Part shown: positions 1 through 9,185 of the stretch, in pieces
Layout of the letters: every line of letters starts with the position of its first letter
How positions within the stretch are numbered: position 1 is the stretch's first letter
Assembly: GCA_029261835.1 (NCBI GenBank)
Contig: JAJDAO010000055.1
Coordinates: 62,001 to 126,000, forward strand
DNA length: 64,000 bases
Reading direction: 5' to 3'
Origin: Deltaproteobacteria bacterium
GTDB lineage: Bacteria; Myxococcota_A; UBA9160; UBA4427
Made by a program: the position numbers and the translations under genes
The notes under the pieces: generated by a model
Databases searched by the model: none
The model's input: only the letters and a program-made list of their open reading frames with translations
Told to the model about the DNA's origin: nothing

Positions 1-1
1 C

Positions 2-1894
2 GCGCAGTCTCGCATCACGGTGCTCGATGGCAGCAACGTCTTGCCGCGGCACCTCAACAAGCACATCGACTACTCGATTCGACCGGCGCCGGGCGGCGTC
101 AAGCAGAACAGTCTCGCGACGCCCACCGGCATGGTCGTGACACCCGACGGCAGCACGCTCTACGTGGCGGCTTTCGGCTCGAGCAAGGTGGGCGTCTTCG
201 ACACCAGCCAGCTCGAGAACGACACCTTCACGCCGAGCTCGGCGAGCCACGTCCAGCTCAGCGGCGGAGGTCCGGCCGGCCTGGCGCTGCAGGGTGACCG
301 GCTCTACGCGCTGACCCGCTTCGACAACTCGATCTCGGTTGTCAACACCGTGAGCGCCAGCGAGATTCAAACTGTCGCGCTCCACAACCCCGAGCCTCCG
401 AGCGTGGTCGCCGGGCGCCCCTTTCTCTACGACGCCGTGGAGACGAGCAGCAACGGAGAGGCCTCCTGCTCGAGCTGCCATGCCTTCGGCGATATGGACG
501 ATCTCGCCTGGGATCTCGGCAATCCAGATGACAATCAGAAGCCGAACAATAACCCGATGGTCGCCATCGCAGGTCTCAATAGCTGCGGCCTGCTGCCCTG
601 CGTCTTCCACCCGATGAAGGGGCCGATGACGACGCAGAGTCTACGAGGCCTCGACCTCATGGGGCCGCAGCACTGGCGCGGTGATCGCGAGGGAGACGCC
701 AACTTCTCGTTCAACGCCTTCAACGTCGCTTTTCCCGGGCTGGTGGGCCGAGCGACCCAGCTCACGACCACCCAGATGCAGGCCTATACCGACTTCGCGC
801 TGCAGATCCGCTATCCACCGAATCCCGCCAAGCAGCTCGACAATTCGCGTAGGGCGATCGAGCAAGCCGGCTTCGACGTCTACCACCTGCCGGGTACGGA
901 CATCGTGGCGAGCTGCAACGACTGCCACACTCTCGACGCCTCGCAGGGCTTCTTCGGGGGCGGTGGTCTCTCGAGCTTCGATGCCGAGAGTCAACATTTC
1001 AAGGTCCCGCATCTGCGCAACATGTACCAGAAGGTCGGCATGTTCGGCGAGCCGGAGCCCGACCCCGTCTCCCTGCCGCAGGTTCCCGGTCTATCGGCCC
1101 TGCCCTTCGACGGGCCCTACACCCACACGGGCGATCAGATCCGCGGCTACGGCTTCACCCACGATGGCTCGATCGACTCGCTCTTCCGCTTCGTGAGTGC
1201 TGGCATCTTCCAGGTCAACAACACGCAGCAGGCTCAACTCGAGGCCTTCATGATCGCCATGGACAGCGACCTCGCGCCGATCGTCGGGCAGCAGGTGACG
1301 CTGACCAGCTCGAACAACACCGTGGCGGACCCGCGTATCACACTGATGAACCTGCGGGCCGGCACGAACTTCATCTCCAAGGTGTTGACGGATCTCAACG
1401 GCGGCGCGGTCACGGAGTGTGACGTGATCGCCAAACTGGTCGAGAGCGGCGTGCAGCACGGCTACCTGCGCGAGGCGAGCGGGCTCTTCAAGCCCGACGA
1501 CAACGGCGCCTCGATCAGCGACACGGCCCTGCGCACCAAGGCCAACACAGTCGGTCAAGAGATCACCTACACCTGCGCGCCGCCGGGCTCCGGCTACCGC
1601 ATGGGAATCGACCGCGACGAGGACACGCTGCTCGACGGCGTGGAGACGGGTACCGGCATCTTCGTCGACGCCTCGGACACCGGTACGAGCCCTGCCCTTG
1701 TCGACACCGACGGCGACACCTGGGATGACGGCGCCGAGGTAGCAGCGGGCACCGACCCCAACAATCCGTTCGATTTCCCGGGCGGGCCCGCGGTCCCGAC
1801 CCTGTCGGGCTGGGCAATCGCGCTGCTGGCCAGCATTCTGCTGGCGACCGCCGCCGGCCTCGCACGGCAACGGCAGCCCGCCCTCAACGACTGA
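2..1894 (+). CDS. Beta-propeller / di-haem cytochrome c peroxidase-like protein with IPTL-CTERM tail (5' partial)
   Basis: The reading frame is open from the first bases of the window, so the N-terminus lies outside. The visible part begins with YVTN-type beta-propeller repeats (PDGSTLYVAAFGSSKVGVFD). A cytochrome c peroxidase-like region follows with two c-haem motifs, CSSCH at nt 467-481 and CNDCH at nt 914-928. After that come calcium-binding thrombospondin-3-like segments (DRDEDTLLDG, DTDGDTWDDG) and a C-terminal PTLSGW motif, a hydrophobic helix and a basic end, which is the layout of the IPTL-CTERM sorting signal. It should therefore be an exported, membrane-anchored electron-transfer or peroxidase-like protein. 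The substrate cannot be told. A strong hairpin terminator follows 10 bases after the stop codon. Confidence 0.85.
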   Translation, partial: AQSRITVLDGSNVLPRHLNKHIDYSIRPAPGGVKQNSLATPTGMVVTPDGSTLYVAAFGSSKVGVFDTSQLENDTFTPSSASHVQLSGGGPAGLALQGDRLYALTRFDNSISVVNTVSASEIQTVALHNPEPPSVVAGRPFLYDAVETSSNGEASCSSCHAFGDMDDLAWDLGNPDDNQKPNNNPMVAIAGLNSCGLLPCVFHPMKGPMTTQSLRGLDLMGPQHWRGDREGDANFSFNAFNVAFPGLVGRATQLTTTQMQAYTDFALQIRYPPNPAKQLDNSRRAIEQAGFDVYHLPGTDIVASCNDCHTLDASQGFFGGGGLSSFDAESQHFKVPHLRNMYQKVGMFGEPEPDPVSLPQVPGLSALPFDGPYTHTGDQIRGYGFTHDGSIDSLFRFVSAGIFQVNNTQQAQLEAFMIAMDSDLAPIVGQQVTLTSSNNTVADPRITLMNLRAGTNFISKVLTDLNGGAVTECDVIAKLVESGVQHGYLREASGLFKPDDNGASISDTALRTKANTVGQEITYTCAPPGSGYRMGIDRDEDTLLDGVETGTGIFVDASDTGTSPALVDTDGDTWDDGAEVAAGTDPNNPFDFPGGPAVPTLSGWAIALLASILLATAAGLARQRQPALND

Positions 1895-1904
1895 GCAAGA
1901 GAAG

Positions 1905-1960
1905 AGCCCCGTGCAACAACGCGCCTCGCTCCGGCGCGGAGCGTTGTTGCGTGGGGCTTT
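1905..1960 (+). terminator. Rho-independent-like terminator hairpin
   Basis: Arms 1905-1922 and 1941-1958 pair over 18 bp (including two G-U pairs in RNA) around an 18-base loop, just downstream of the haem protein stop codon. The run of T after the stem is short (TTT at 1958-1960), so this is a strong hairpin with a weak U-tract. Confidence 0.7.
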
Positions 1961-1995
1961 GGTTGCTCAGAGCTGCCGCCAGTATCTGAGGGGAC

Positions 1996-2001
1996 TACAA
2001 T
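1996..2001 (+). promoter_or_regulatory. Possible -10 element upstream of the membrane protein gene
   Basis: TACAAT matches the sigma-70 -10 consensus at 5 of 6 positions and lies 45 bp before the GTG at 2046, in the gap after the terminator. The best -35 at 17 bp spacing (CTGCCG, 1973-1978) is poor, so the call is tentative. Confidence 0.25.
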
Positions 2002-2045
2002 GCTTCTCGCGATGAGGACTCGCCTCATATTGGGGACGCCCAGAC

Positions 2046-3578
2046 GTGATCATCGAGACGGAATCAAGGCGCCCCGGCGAGCAAGCCTCGACCGCTTCCG
2101 GCGAAAGGAGGAGAAGACAACGCTTCTCCTCCACTCTCCGCTGGCTTCCTCCGCTGCTGGCCGCCTTCCTCCTACTTTCGCTCGCGTATCACTACTCCGT
2201 GCCGTTGTTCGAGGCACCGGATGAAACGTCTCACATCGAGTATCTCGCGTTTCTGCACCACAACAGAGCGTTGCCGCGTCACGGCACCGACCCGGATGTG
2301 CCCGGCGAAGGGATTCAGCCTCCCCTCTACTACGTAATGACGTGGCCGCTGTTCGCGGCCGTGTCCGAAGAGGGGCTCGATCTCTACCTGGCGCTCCACA
2401 ACGTGAACTGGCGTCTCTACGGCCATGAGCCCAGCGAGATCTCGGAGCTCGCGAATCCTCTCGTCCGCTTTCGGCAACCCAGTCGGTACAGCTCGAGCCC
2501 GCGACTATTCGATCGACACGCACATCTCTCTTCGTTGCTGCACCTTCGATGGGTGTCGCTGGTCTTCGGCGTGCTCGCTGTCACTGCGACTTTCCTCGGC
2601 GTACTCCGGATGACCGCGAGCCAGCCCATGGCTTTCCTAACGGCGGGGTTGCTCGCCTTCAACCCGCAGTTTCTCTTCGTGACCAATTGCGTGAGCAATG
2701 ATTCCGCTACGGTGGCGATCGGTTCCGCTGCCCTGTGGCTCGTAGCCGATTCCCTAAGAGAACAATCTGGCAATCCCACTCGTCGCCAGTATCTCCTCGC
2801 CGGGCTGCTTCTGGGAGCAGGCTTCTTGATCAAGAAGACGACGATTCCGGGGTTGGCAGTGGCAGCCTTCGTGCTTCTCAGCTTTGATGCGCGCCCTCTC
2901 ACTCGACGCCTGCGTGATGTGGCGCTCATGGGCCTCGTGGCGCTCCTTCTGGCAGCACCCTACTTCGCCTGGAACCTCGCATCCTACGGAGACCCCCTCG
3001 GAATCGGGGTAGAACGAGCAGCCAATGCCCTCCTGCCAGGCCCAGAGCGCTTCGGAGGGCGTTGGAACTTCTTCTCGACCGTCTACTGGGACTGGACCTT
3101 CGAGTCCTATTGGGCTCGCTTCGGATGGATGAACCTCCAAACGCCCAAAGCCGTATACCTGGCCTTCTTCGCCTTGAGCTGGACCGGAGTGCTTGGATTC
3201 TTTCTCCATCCGCGAGCGATGGCACGAGGCGAGGCGGGCAGCGCGCCCAGCGGTCAGCAGGTCCACCTGGAGGATCCGAACTCCCAGCCAGCAACATTCA
3301 TCGGGACGCGGTTCAGGATCTACCTCGTCGGTAGCGTCCTTGCCACGCTCGCTGCACACGTTTGGTTCAACCTCCACGTGGCACAAGCTCAGGGCCGTCA
3401 CCTCTTTGCCGTAGCGCCTCAGATCTCCTGCATCTTGGCCCTAGGGCTCGCCCACATTGGAAGAAGGGAACCAAGCTCCCGCGTCCGGGCGACAGTGGTC
3501 GTGGCCCCGATCCTGGCTCTCTTGGGACTGGCCATCTACTGCCTCGCCGGACTGATCCTGCCAGCCTATGCAAGGTAG
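2046..3578 (+). CDS. GT-C / DUF2142-like polytopic membrane protein, probable glycosyltransferase
   Basis: A 510-residue protein with a basic N-terminus (about 30 residues), a first membrane helix near residues 33-48 and many further hydrophobic segments. Right after helix 1 comes EAPDETSH, and later EGIQPPLYY. An acidic D-E pair in the first periplasmic loop followed by a QPPLYY-type motif is typical of lipid-linked-sugar glycosyltransferases of the GT-C fold (ArnT/PMT-like and DUF2142 proteins). The acceptor is unknown, and there is no polysaccharide cluster next to it. The start is taken as GTG 2046 because no in-frame ATG lies before helix 1. No clear ribosome binding site is visible. Confidence 0.7.
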   Translation: MIIETESRRPGEQASTASGERRRRQRFSSTLRWLPPLLAAFLLLSLAYHYSVPLFEAPDETSHIEYLAFLHHNRALPRHGTDPDVPGEGIQPPLYYVMTWPLFAAVSEEGLDLYLALHNVNWRLYGHEPSEISELANPLVRFRQPSRYSSSPRLFDRHAHLSSLLHLRWVSLVFGVLAVTATFLGVLRMTASQPMAFLTAGLLAFNPQFLFVTNCVSNDSATVAIGSAALWLVADSLREQSGNPTRRQYLLAGLLLGAGFLIKKTTIPGLAVAAFVLLSFDARPLTRRLRDVALMGLVALLLAAPYFAWNLASYGDPLGIGVERAANALLPGPERFGGRWNFFSTVYWDWTFESYWARFGWMNLQTPKAVYLAFFALSWTGVLGFFLHPRAMARGEAGSAPSGQQVHLEDPNSQPATFIGTRFRIYLVGSVLATLAAHVWFNLHVAQAQGRHLFAVAPQISCILALGLAHIGRREPSSRVRATVVVAPILALLGLAIYCLAGLILPAYAR

Positions 3579-3796
3579 AGTCGCCGCGGGACGAGTCTTC
3601 TGCACGACCAGCCGCTGGGTCCGGCTCTGGTAACGCCGCTGCCCTTTCGCATTCACTCATACGCAGCGGATGAGCAAATCGAGGAGTCCGAAAGCTCCCT
3701 TTGCGGCCCTCACTCATTCCGGGGGGGAGCCCAGTCAGGCAGCGTCCAATGCGCGCCAACGCTAAAGAGAACCCCTAGAAGTTCGATACAGACGAG

Positions 3797-6010
3797 ATGG
3801 GCACCAGAGCGCTTCAGAGCCCCGGATCTGTGCGAATCCCGCGCTCCGCCGAGAGAAATGCCCTCGAGCGATTGATGCATTCCGCGGGCCAATACCCCGA
3901 TCTGGCCCGGCGATTGGTGCTCGCACTCTTGTGCACGGTTGTGCTGGGGCTGGATATAACGCTCCCTCCGGAAGTGCCCGTCGAGCTGGCCTACCTGCCG
4001 GTGGTCATCCTGAGCATGTGGCTCCAGGGGGAACGGGAGCCCCTCTGGTCGGCCACCGCCTGCGCCACACTGACGGCGATCGGCTGGTGGGGCGGCCAGC
4101 AGACCAGCGAGACCCCCGTGCCCGCCACCAACTCGCTGCTCGCCATCGGGCTGATTGCCGCACTGGGTGCACTCTGCTGGACTTGCAGGCGGGCCGCGGC
4201 CTCGCATGCCTCGATCCGCAGCCGCTCCCTCGAAATGGGCGCTCTCGTCGACCGCATCGACCTGCCCATCATCGTGACGGATCTCGCAGGCTGCGTACGT
4301 TTCTGGAGCCACGAGGCCGAGAAACGCTACGGCTATTCTGCGAAAGAGATGGTCGACTTCAACGTCGCACGTCTGGTGCCCAGGATAGCGGTCGGCGATC
4401 TCCAGGAGATGCTCCGCAACACGGGTGACGGGGAGGTTCGGTCCCTGGATATCACGCGCGTCGGCAAGAGCGGCCGGTGCCTTGACGTGAAGCTCACCGC
4501 CATCCCCCTGCCGGACCACGCCGGCCGCACCAATGCGGTTGCGATCATCGAGCGGGACCGGACCCGAGAGGTCCACCTCCTCGAGGAGATGCAGCAGCTG
4601 GCCCTCTACGACAGCCTCACGGGCTTGCCCAACCGGCGCCTCTTCTACGAGAGTCTCGAGACCGCCATGGCCCAGGCCCAGCGCAACGACTGGCTGCTGG
4701 CCCTCCTCTTCTTCGACCTGGACGGCTTCAAGGCGGTGAACGACACACTCGGGCACGGCACCGGCGATCGACTGCTGTGCGTCATCTCCGAGCGGCTTCA
4801 GTCCTGCGTACGTCGCAGCGACTACATCGGCCGGATCTCGAAAGACACCGGCCCCGGCACCTTGATTTCCCGGCTCGGAGGCGACGAGTTCACCGTGGTC
4901 CTGAGCAACGTGCGCGACAACAACGAAGCCGCCCGCACCGGCAAGCGCATGCTCGACGCCCTCTCGAAGCCCGTCGTTCTCGACGGCCACGAGGTAAGCG
5001 TGAGCGCGAGCATCGGCATCGCCATCCACCCCTTCGACGGAGTCGACGTGGAGACCCTGATCCGCAACGCGGATACGGCCATGTATCACGCCAAGGAGTT
5101 GGGTCGCGGGCTCTGCACCTTCTACTCCGAAAAGATGAACGAAGAGCTCAAGCGCCGGCTCAAGCTCGCAACCCGCTTGCGCCACGCGGTGGAAGAGGAG
5201 GCCCTCACCCTCCACTATCAGCCAGTACACGGTACCGGTGACGGGCTCCCCCGCGGCGCAGAGGTCCTCCTGCGCTGGAATGATCCGGAAACCGGCCCTG
5301 TGACGCCGAACGAGTTCATCCCGCTGGCCGAGGAAACCGGACTGATCGACGAGATTGGCAACTGGGTGCTGCGCAACGCGTGTCAGTGGGCCGCCAGCTG
5401 GAGCAAGGCCGGCAATCGGCCCCTCTCGGTGGCGGTCAATGTGTCGACGCATCAGCTTCGCATCGATGAGACCCTGGTCGCGACCGTGCAAGACGCACTG
5501 GCCGTCACCAGCCTCGATCCGAATCTGCTCACGCTCGAAATCACTGAAAGTGCTGTAATGGCGGAGGGAAACGGGGCCGTCCAGACGATCGCCAAGCTGC
5601 GCGATCTCGGTGTGCGCATTGCGGTAGATGACTTCGGGACCGGCTACTCCTCGCTCAGTCGCTTGCGCGGCCTGCACCTCGACGCATTGAAGATCGATCG
5701 CTCCTTCGTCGCGGAGATCGGAACCGACGACGCCGCCGGCGAGTTGGTCGCCGCCATCATCGCGATGGCCAAGAGCCTCCGTCTCTGCGTGGTCGCCGAG
5801 GGTGTCGAGACGATCGAGCAGCTCATGTTCCTCCACGACTGCGGATGCGACGAAGTGCAGGGCTTCCTGCTCGGCAGGCCCGTAGACGGCGCGGAGTTCG
5901 AGGAGAGGATGAAGATGCTGGAGGCCCAACACGCTCGCGCCACCGCTGTGGCAACCCAGACCGCCCCGACCGTCCCGGAGACCGATCCTCTGCGACACCG
6001 CTGGCCTTGA
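3797..6010 (+). CDS. Membrane-bound PAS-GGDEF-EAL cyclic-di-GMP signalling protein
   Basis: A 737-residue protein. Hydrophobic segments lie at about residues 37-130, a PAS-like sensor at about 145-255, a GGDEF domain at about 270-445 and an EAL domain at about 460-710. The diguanylate cyclase signature G361-G362-D363-E364-F365 is intact and FFDLDGFK carries the metal aspartates. The RxxD inhibitory site normally five residues before GGDEF is absent. The EAL signature reads E489-V-L-L-R, which keeps the E-x-L-x-R core, and the DDFGTG and VVAEGVE motifs are intact. Both activities are therefore possible. It is a stand-alone gene with 218 bp before it and no obvious partner. Confidence 0.9.
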   Translation: MGTRALQSPGSVRIPRSAERNALERLMHSAGQYPDLARRLVLALLCTVVLGLDITLPPEVPVELAYLPVVILSMWLQGEREPLWSATACATLTAIGWWGGQQTSETPVPATNSLLAIGLIAALGALCWTCRRAAASHASIRSRSLEMGALVDRIDLPIIVTDLAGCVRFWSHEAEKRYGYSAKEMVDFNVARLVPRIAVGDLQEMLRNTGDGEVRSLDITRVGKSGRCLDVKLTAIPLPDHAGRTNAVAIIERDRTREVHLLEEMQQLALYDSLTGLPNRRLFYESLETAMAQAQRNDWLLALLFFDLDGFKAVNDTLGHGTGDRLLCVISERLQSCVRRSDYIGRISKDTGPGTLISRLGGDEFTVVLSNVRDNNEAARTGKRMLDALSKPVVLDGHEVSVSASIGIAIHPFDGVDVETLIRNADTAMYHAKELGRGLCTFYSEKMNEELKRRLKLATRLRHAVEEEALTLHYQPVHGTGDGLPRGAEVLLRWNDPETGPVTPNEFIPLAEETGLIDEIGNWVLRNACQWAASWSKAGNRPLSVAVNVSTHQLRIDETLVATVQDALAVTSLDPNLLTLEITESAVMAEGNGAVQTIAKLRDLGVRIAVDDFGTGYSSLSRLRGLHLDALKIDRSFVAEIGTDDAAGELVAAIIAMAKSLRLCVVAEGVETIEQLMFLHDCGCDEVQGFLLGRPVDGAEFEERMKMLEAQHARATAVATQTAPTVPETDPLRHRWP

Positions 6011-6231
6011 TCCGGCATTCGGATCGCGGCTAGCCAGCCGGATACGCCCTCGGCCGGCACCACCTACCCTTCGGTGTCAACCCCGCCCTGCCCGGTCCTC
6101 GGGCACCCGCTCGCCTGGACATGACGTCCGTCATATCACCTGCTTCAGGTCTCGGCTTGAATGAGTCGGACTCCGCTCCGGCTGAGCAGGCTACGCGCCA
6201 GCCCCGCGAGAGCGATGGAAGGGGGACAGAC

Positions 6232-9000
6232 GTGTCCAAGATCAGCGGAACCTGGGCGGGGCGCTACCGAGACAAGTGGACCTGGGACGACATCAGCTGG
6301 GGCAGCCACGCCGTCGACTGCTACCCCGGTGGCTGCCCGTGGCGTGTCTACGTAAGAGACGGGCGGATCGTTCGTGAAGAGCAGTCGGGCACGTTCCGGC
6401 CGGTCGAGGGCGGCATCCCGGACATGAATCCCATGGGCTGCCAGAAGGGGGCCTGCTGGACGCGTCTGCTCACCGGGCCCGATCGCGTGACCCAGCCCCT
6501 CAAGCGCGTGGGCGAACGCGGTGAGGGCAAGTTCGAGCCGGTTTCCTGGGACGAAGCCCTCGGCGACATCGCCGATGCCATGCTCGATGCGCTGCAGGAC
6601 CAGGGACCCGCCTCCATCATCACATTGATGACGCCCGAGGTGGCAGCCGGCGGCGCACGGCTCTTTGCCGATGTGCTCGGCACACCGACCACTGACGGCA
6701 ACTCGGAGTTCCAGGACATGAGCCCGGGTTGGCATCTCACCTGGGGCACCTTCGACCCCGCGGCCAGCATGGACGACTGGTTCCTGGCGGAGCTCACGCT
6801 GATTTGGCACGCCAACCCGGTCTACACCAACATCCACTGGTATCACTACGTCGCCGAGTCCCGCTATAACGGCGGCGAGGTCGTCACGATCGCACCGGAC
6901 TACAGCCCCTCGGCCATCCACGCCGACTACCACCTCCCGGTGCGCATCGGCACGGACGCCGCGCTTGCACTCGCCCTGTGTCAGGTGATCGTCGAGGCGG
7001 GCATCTACGATCGCCGTTTCGTGCAGGAGCAAACTGATCTGCCGCTGCTCGTACGTCGAGACAACGGCCGCTTCCTGCGCGGCAACGATCTGGCGCCGGA
7101 CGACCGCGAAGACCAGTTCTTCTGGCTCGACTCGCGCACCCGTATCGTGGTTCCGGCGCCGCGCGGCACACTGGCACTCGCCGGTGTCGACCCTGCGCTT
7201 GACGGCGACACCGTCGTCACGCTGGCCGACGGCAGCCGTGTCGAGGTGGAACCGGCTTTCGTGCGGCTGCGCCAGCACCTCGAGAGCTACACGCCGGAGA
7301 AAGCAGCGTCCGTCTGCGAGCTGCACCCGGACTCGATCCGCAAGCTGGCGCGCAAGGTCGCCACGCGGAAGACGAAGATCTTCATCGGCTGGAATTCGGG
7401 CAAGTACTACCACGGCGACCTGATGGAGCGCTCGATGGCGCTACTGCTGGGCCTGACGGGCAACTGGGGCAAGAAGGGGACCGGCACGCGGTCCTGGGCG
7501 GTGGCGGGCTGGGACGGCTACGTCTTTGCCTCGGCGAAGGGGCGGCCGGGCCAGGAGGCCGCCCGCGAGCACCTCGCAAACATCACGGCCATGCGACGGT
7601 TCGTGACCCAACAAGACCCCACCATGACGCTGGAAATGGTTGCCAACACGGCTGCCTCCGTGAATCCTGAACTCTCGGGCTTCGGACGCATGATGCCGCC
7701 GGCCTTCCTCTGGTACTACCAGTACGGTTACAAGGAGCGCTGGAACGATCCCGCGAACAACGACCCCTCGATGAAGCGCTCCTTCGACGAGTACATGAAC
7801 GAAGCGCTGGAGAAGGGCTGGTGGGACAAGAGCTACGCACAAGTCTATCAAGATGTGACGCCGCGCGTTCTCTTCGAGTCCGGCGGAAACATTCTGCGCC
7901 GCCAGCGAGGCGGTCAGAACCTGCTGCTCGAGAATCTGTGGCCCAAGCTCCAGATGATCGTCTCCGTAGACTTTCGCATCAACACGACGGGGATGTACTC
8001 AGACTACATCCTGCCGGCCGCGCAACACTACGAGAAGCTCGCCCAGAGCATGCCCTCGGTGCACCATCTGAACTGGGTCTTGAGTGATCGCGCCGTGCCA
8101 CCTGCGGGCGACTCGCTCTCGGACAACGAGATCGGTATGCGACTGGTCGAGAAGATCGAAGAGCGCGCGGCCGAGCGGGGCATCAAGGACTTCGTGGACT
8201 GCACGGGTGAGCGGCGGAGCCTGGAGGGACTCATCGCGGCCGCGACGCTGGACGGCGCTCTGCGCGACGAGGAGAAGGCATACGACGAGGCCGTGCGCGA
8301 CAACGCGGTCTACGGCGTGCTGCCGGAGGGCACGAGTCTGGAGACGCTGCGACAGAAGGGACACGTGCGCTGGACCGGCTGGGGCCTGGTCGGCCACGGC
8401 GAGTCGCAGGCCTCGACGATCGAGCCGGACGAGGTCCACACGCCCTTCCGCTGGCACGTCGAGGACAAGGTGCCCTACGCCACACTCGTGCGTCGTGCCC
8501 AGTTCTACATCGACCACGAATGGTTCCTCGAGGCGGGCGAGGCACTTCCGACCCACAAAGAGCCCCCGCCCCACGGCGGAACGAGCCGGCGCTTCCAGAT
8601 GACCAGCGGCCACAACCGCTGGAGCATTCACTCCATGAACATGCCTGATCGCATGCTGCTCAACACACACCGCGGCGAGCCCTTTGCCTTCCTCAACGAC
8701 AAAGAGGCGGCCGAGCTCGGCATCGCGAATGGGGAGATGGTCAAGATCAGCAGCAACGTGGGCGAGATGGCCATTCAGGCCAAGCTCTCCCCGTCGGTCC
8801 GGCCCGGCCAGGTAATCGTCTACAACGGTTTCGAGCCCTACATGCACGAGAAATGGTACGGCCAGGCGGATATCGAACCGGGGCACGTCAAGTGGCTGGG
8901 CCTCGCCGGCGGCTACGGACATCTTCAATACCGTCCGCTGGCGTGGCAACCGATTCCGGCGGATCGAGCGGTGCGCGTGGACGTGCAGAAGATCGCCTGA
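6232..9000 (+). CDS. Molybdopterin oxidoreductase catalytic subunit, type II DMSO-reductase-like, orphan
   Basis: GTG 6232 is preferred because a GGAAGGGGG ribosome binding site lies about 6 bases upstream; the frame is open to an ATG at 6121. The 922-residue product starts with a type II iron-sulfur motif in which His is the first ligand (HAVDCYPGGC, then GCQKGAC), as in NarG/EbdA-type enzymes. The QDMSPGWHLTWG segment supplies Asp162 at the position of the Mo-binding Asp of that class. A molybdopterin-dinucleotide-binding domain occupies the C-terminal third. Neither possible N-terminus has a twin-arginine signal, and no beta (4Fe-4S), gamma (haem b) or chaperone gene is adjacent. Relatives oxidise hydrocarbons or steroids or reduce oxyanions; the substrate here is unknown. 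Confidence 0.85.
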   Translation: MSKISGTWAGRYRDKWTWDDISWGSHAVDCYPGGCPWRVYVRDGRIVREEQSGTFRPVEGGIPDMNPMGCQKGACWTRLLTGPDRVTQPLKRVGERGEGKFEPVSWDEALGDIADAMLDALQDQGPASIITLMTPEVAAGGARLFADVLGTPTTDGNSEFQDMSPGWHLTWGTFDPAASMDDWFLAELTLIWHANPVYTNIHWYHYVAESRYNGGEVVTIAPDYSPSAIHADYHLPVRIGTDAALALALCQVIVEAGIYDRRFVQEQTDLPLLVRRDNGRFLRGNDLAPDDREDQFFWLDSRTRIVVPAPRGTLALAGVDPALDGDTVVTLADGSRVEVEPAFVRLRQHLESYTPEKAASVCELHPDSIRKLARKVATRKTKIFIGWNSGKYYHGDLMERSMALLLGLTGNWGKKGTGTRSWAVAGWDGYVFASAKGRPGQEAAREHLANITAMRRFVTQQDPTMTLEMVANTAASVNPELSGFGRMMPPAFLWYYQYGYKERWNDPANNDPSMKRSFDEYMNEALEKGWWDKSYAQVYQDVTPRVLFESGGNILRRQRGGQNLLLENLWPKLQMIVSVDFRINTTGMYSDYILPAAQHYEKLAQSMPSVHHLNWVLSDRAVPPAGDSLSDNEIGMRLVEKIEERAAERGIKDFVDCTGERRSLEGLIAAATLDGALRDEEKAYDEAVRDNAVYGVLPEGTSLETLRQKGHVRWTGWGLVGHGESQASTIEPDEVHTPFRWHVEDKVPYATLVRRAQFYIDHEWFLEAGEALPTHKEPPPHGGTSRRFQMTSGHNRWSIHSMNMPDRMLLNTHRGEPFAFLNDKEAAELGIANGEMVKISSNVGEMAIQAKLSPSVRPGQVIVYNGFEPYMHEKWYGQADIEPGHVKWLGLAGGYGHLQYRPLAWQPIPADRAVRVDVQKIA

Positions 9001-9109
9001 GCCGGAGCGGCAGCCACCGGAGACGATCCGCAAGGGGCTGTCACCACGCAATGTGGAGACAGCGATCAACATCGCGGCTGCAGTAATGGCGGGATCTCCG
9101 CGACCGGTC

Positions 9110-9137
9110 TTGAAGTTGCATCGGGCGCTGGTACGCT
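9110..9137 (+). promoter_or_regulatory. Candidate sigma-70-type promoter of the pnt operon
   Basis: TTGAAG (9110-9115) and TACGCT (9132-9137) are separated by 16 bp, about 48 bp before the pntAA start and 110 bp after the molybdoenzyme stop. Both boxes are imperfect, so this is a suggestion only. Confidence 0.25.
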
Positions 9138-9185
9138 TGCGGCCCGCCACGGCCCGCTCGGGCCATCAGCTGGGTGGAGACCCCA

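Noticed and set aside
3710..5998. 762-codon open frame on the minus strand opposite the GGDEF-EAL gene
   Set aside because: It mirrors the plus-strand codon pattern in a G+C-rich gene, has no recognisable domain, and would overlap a gene with all motifs intact.
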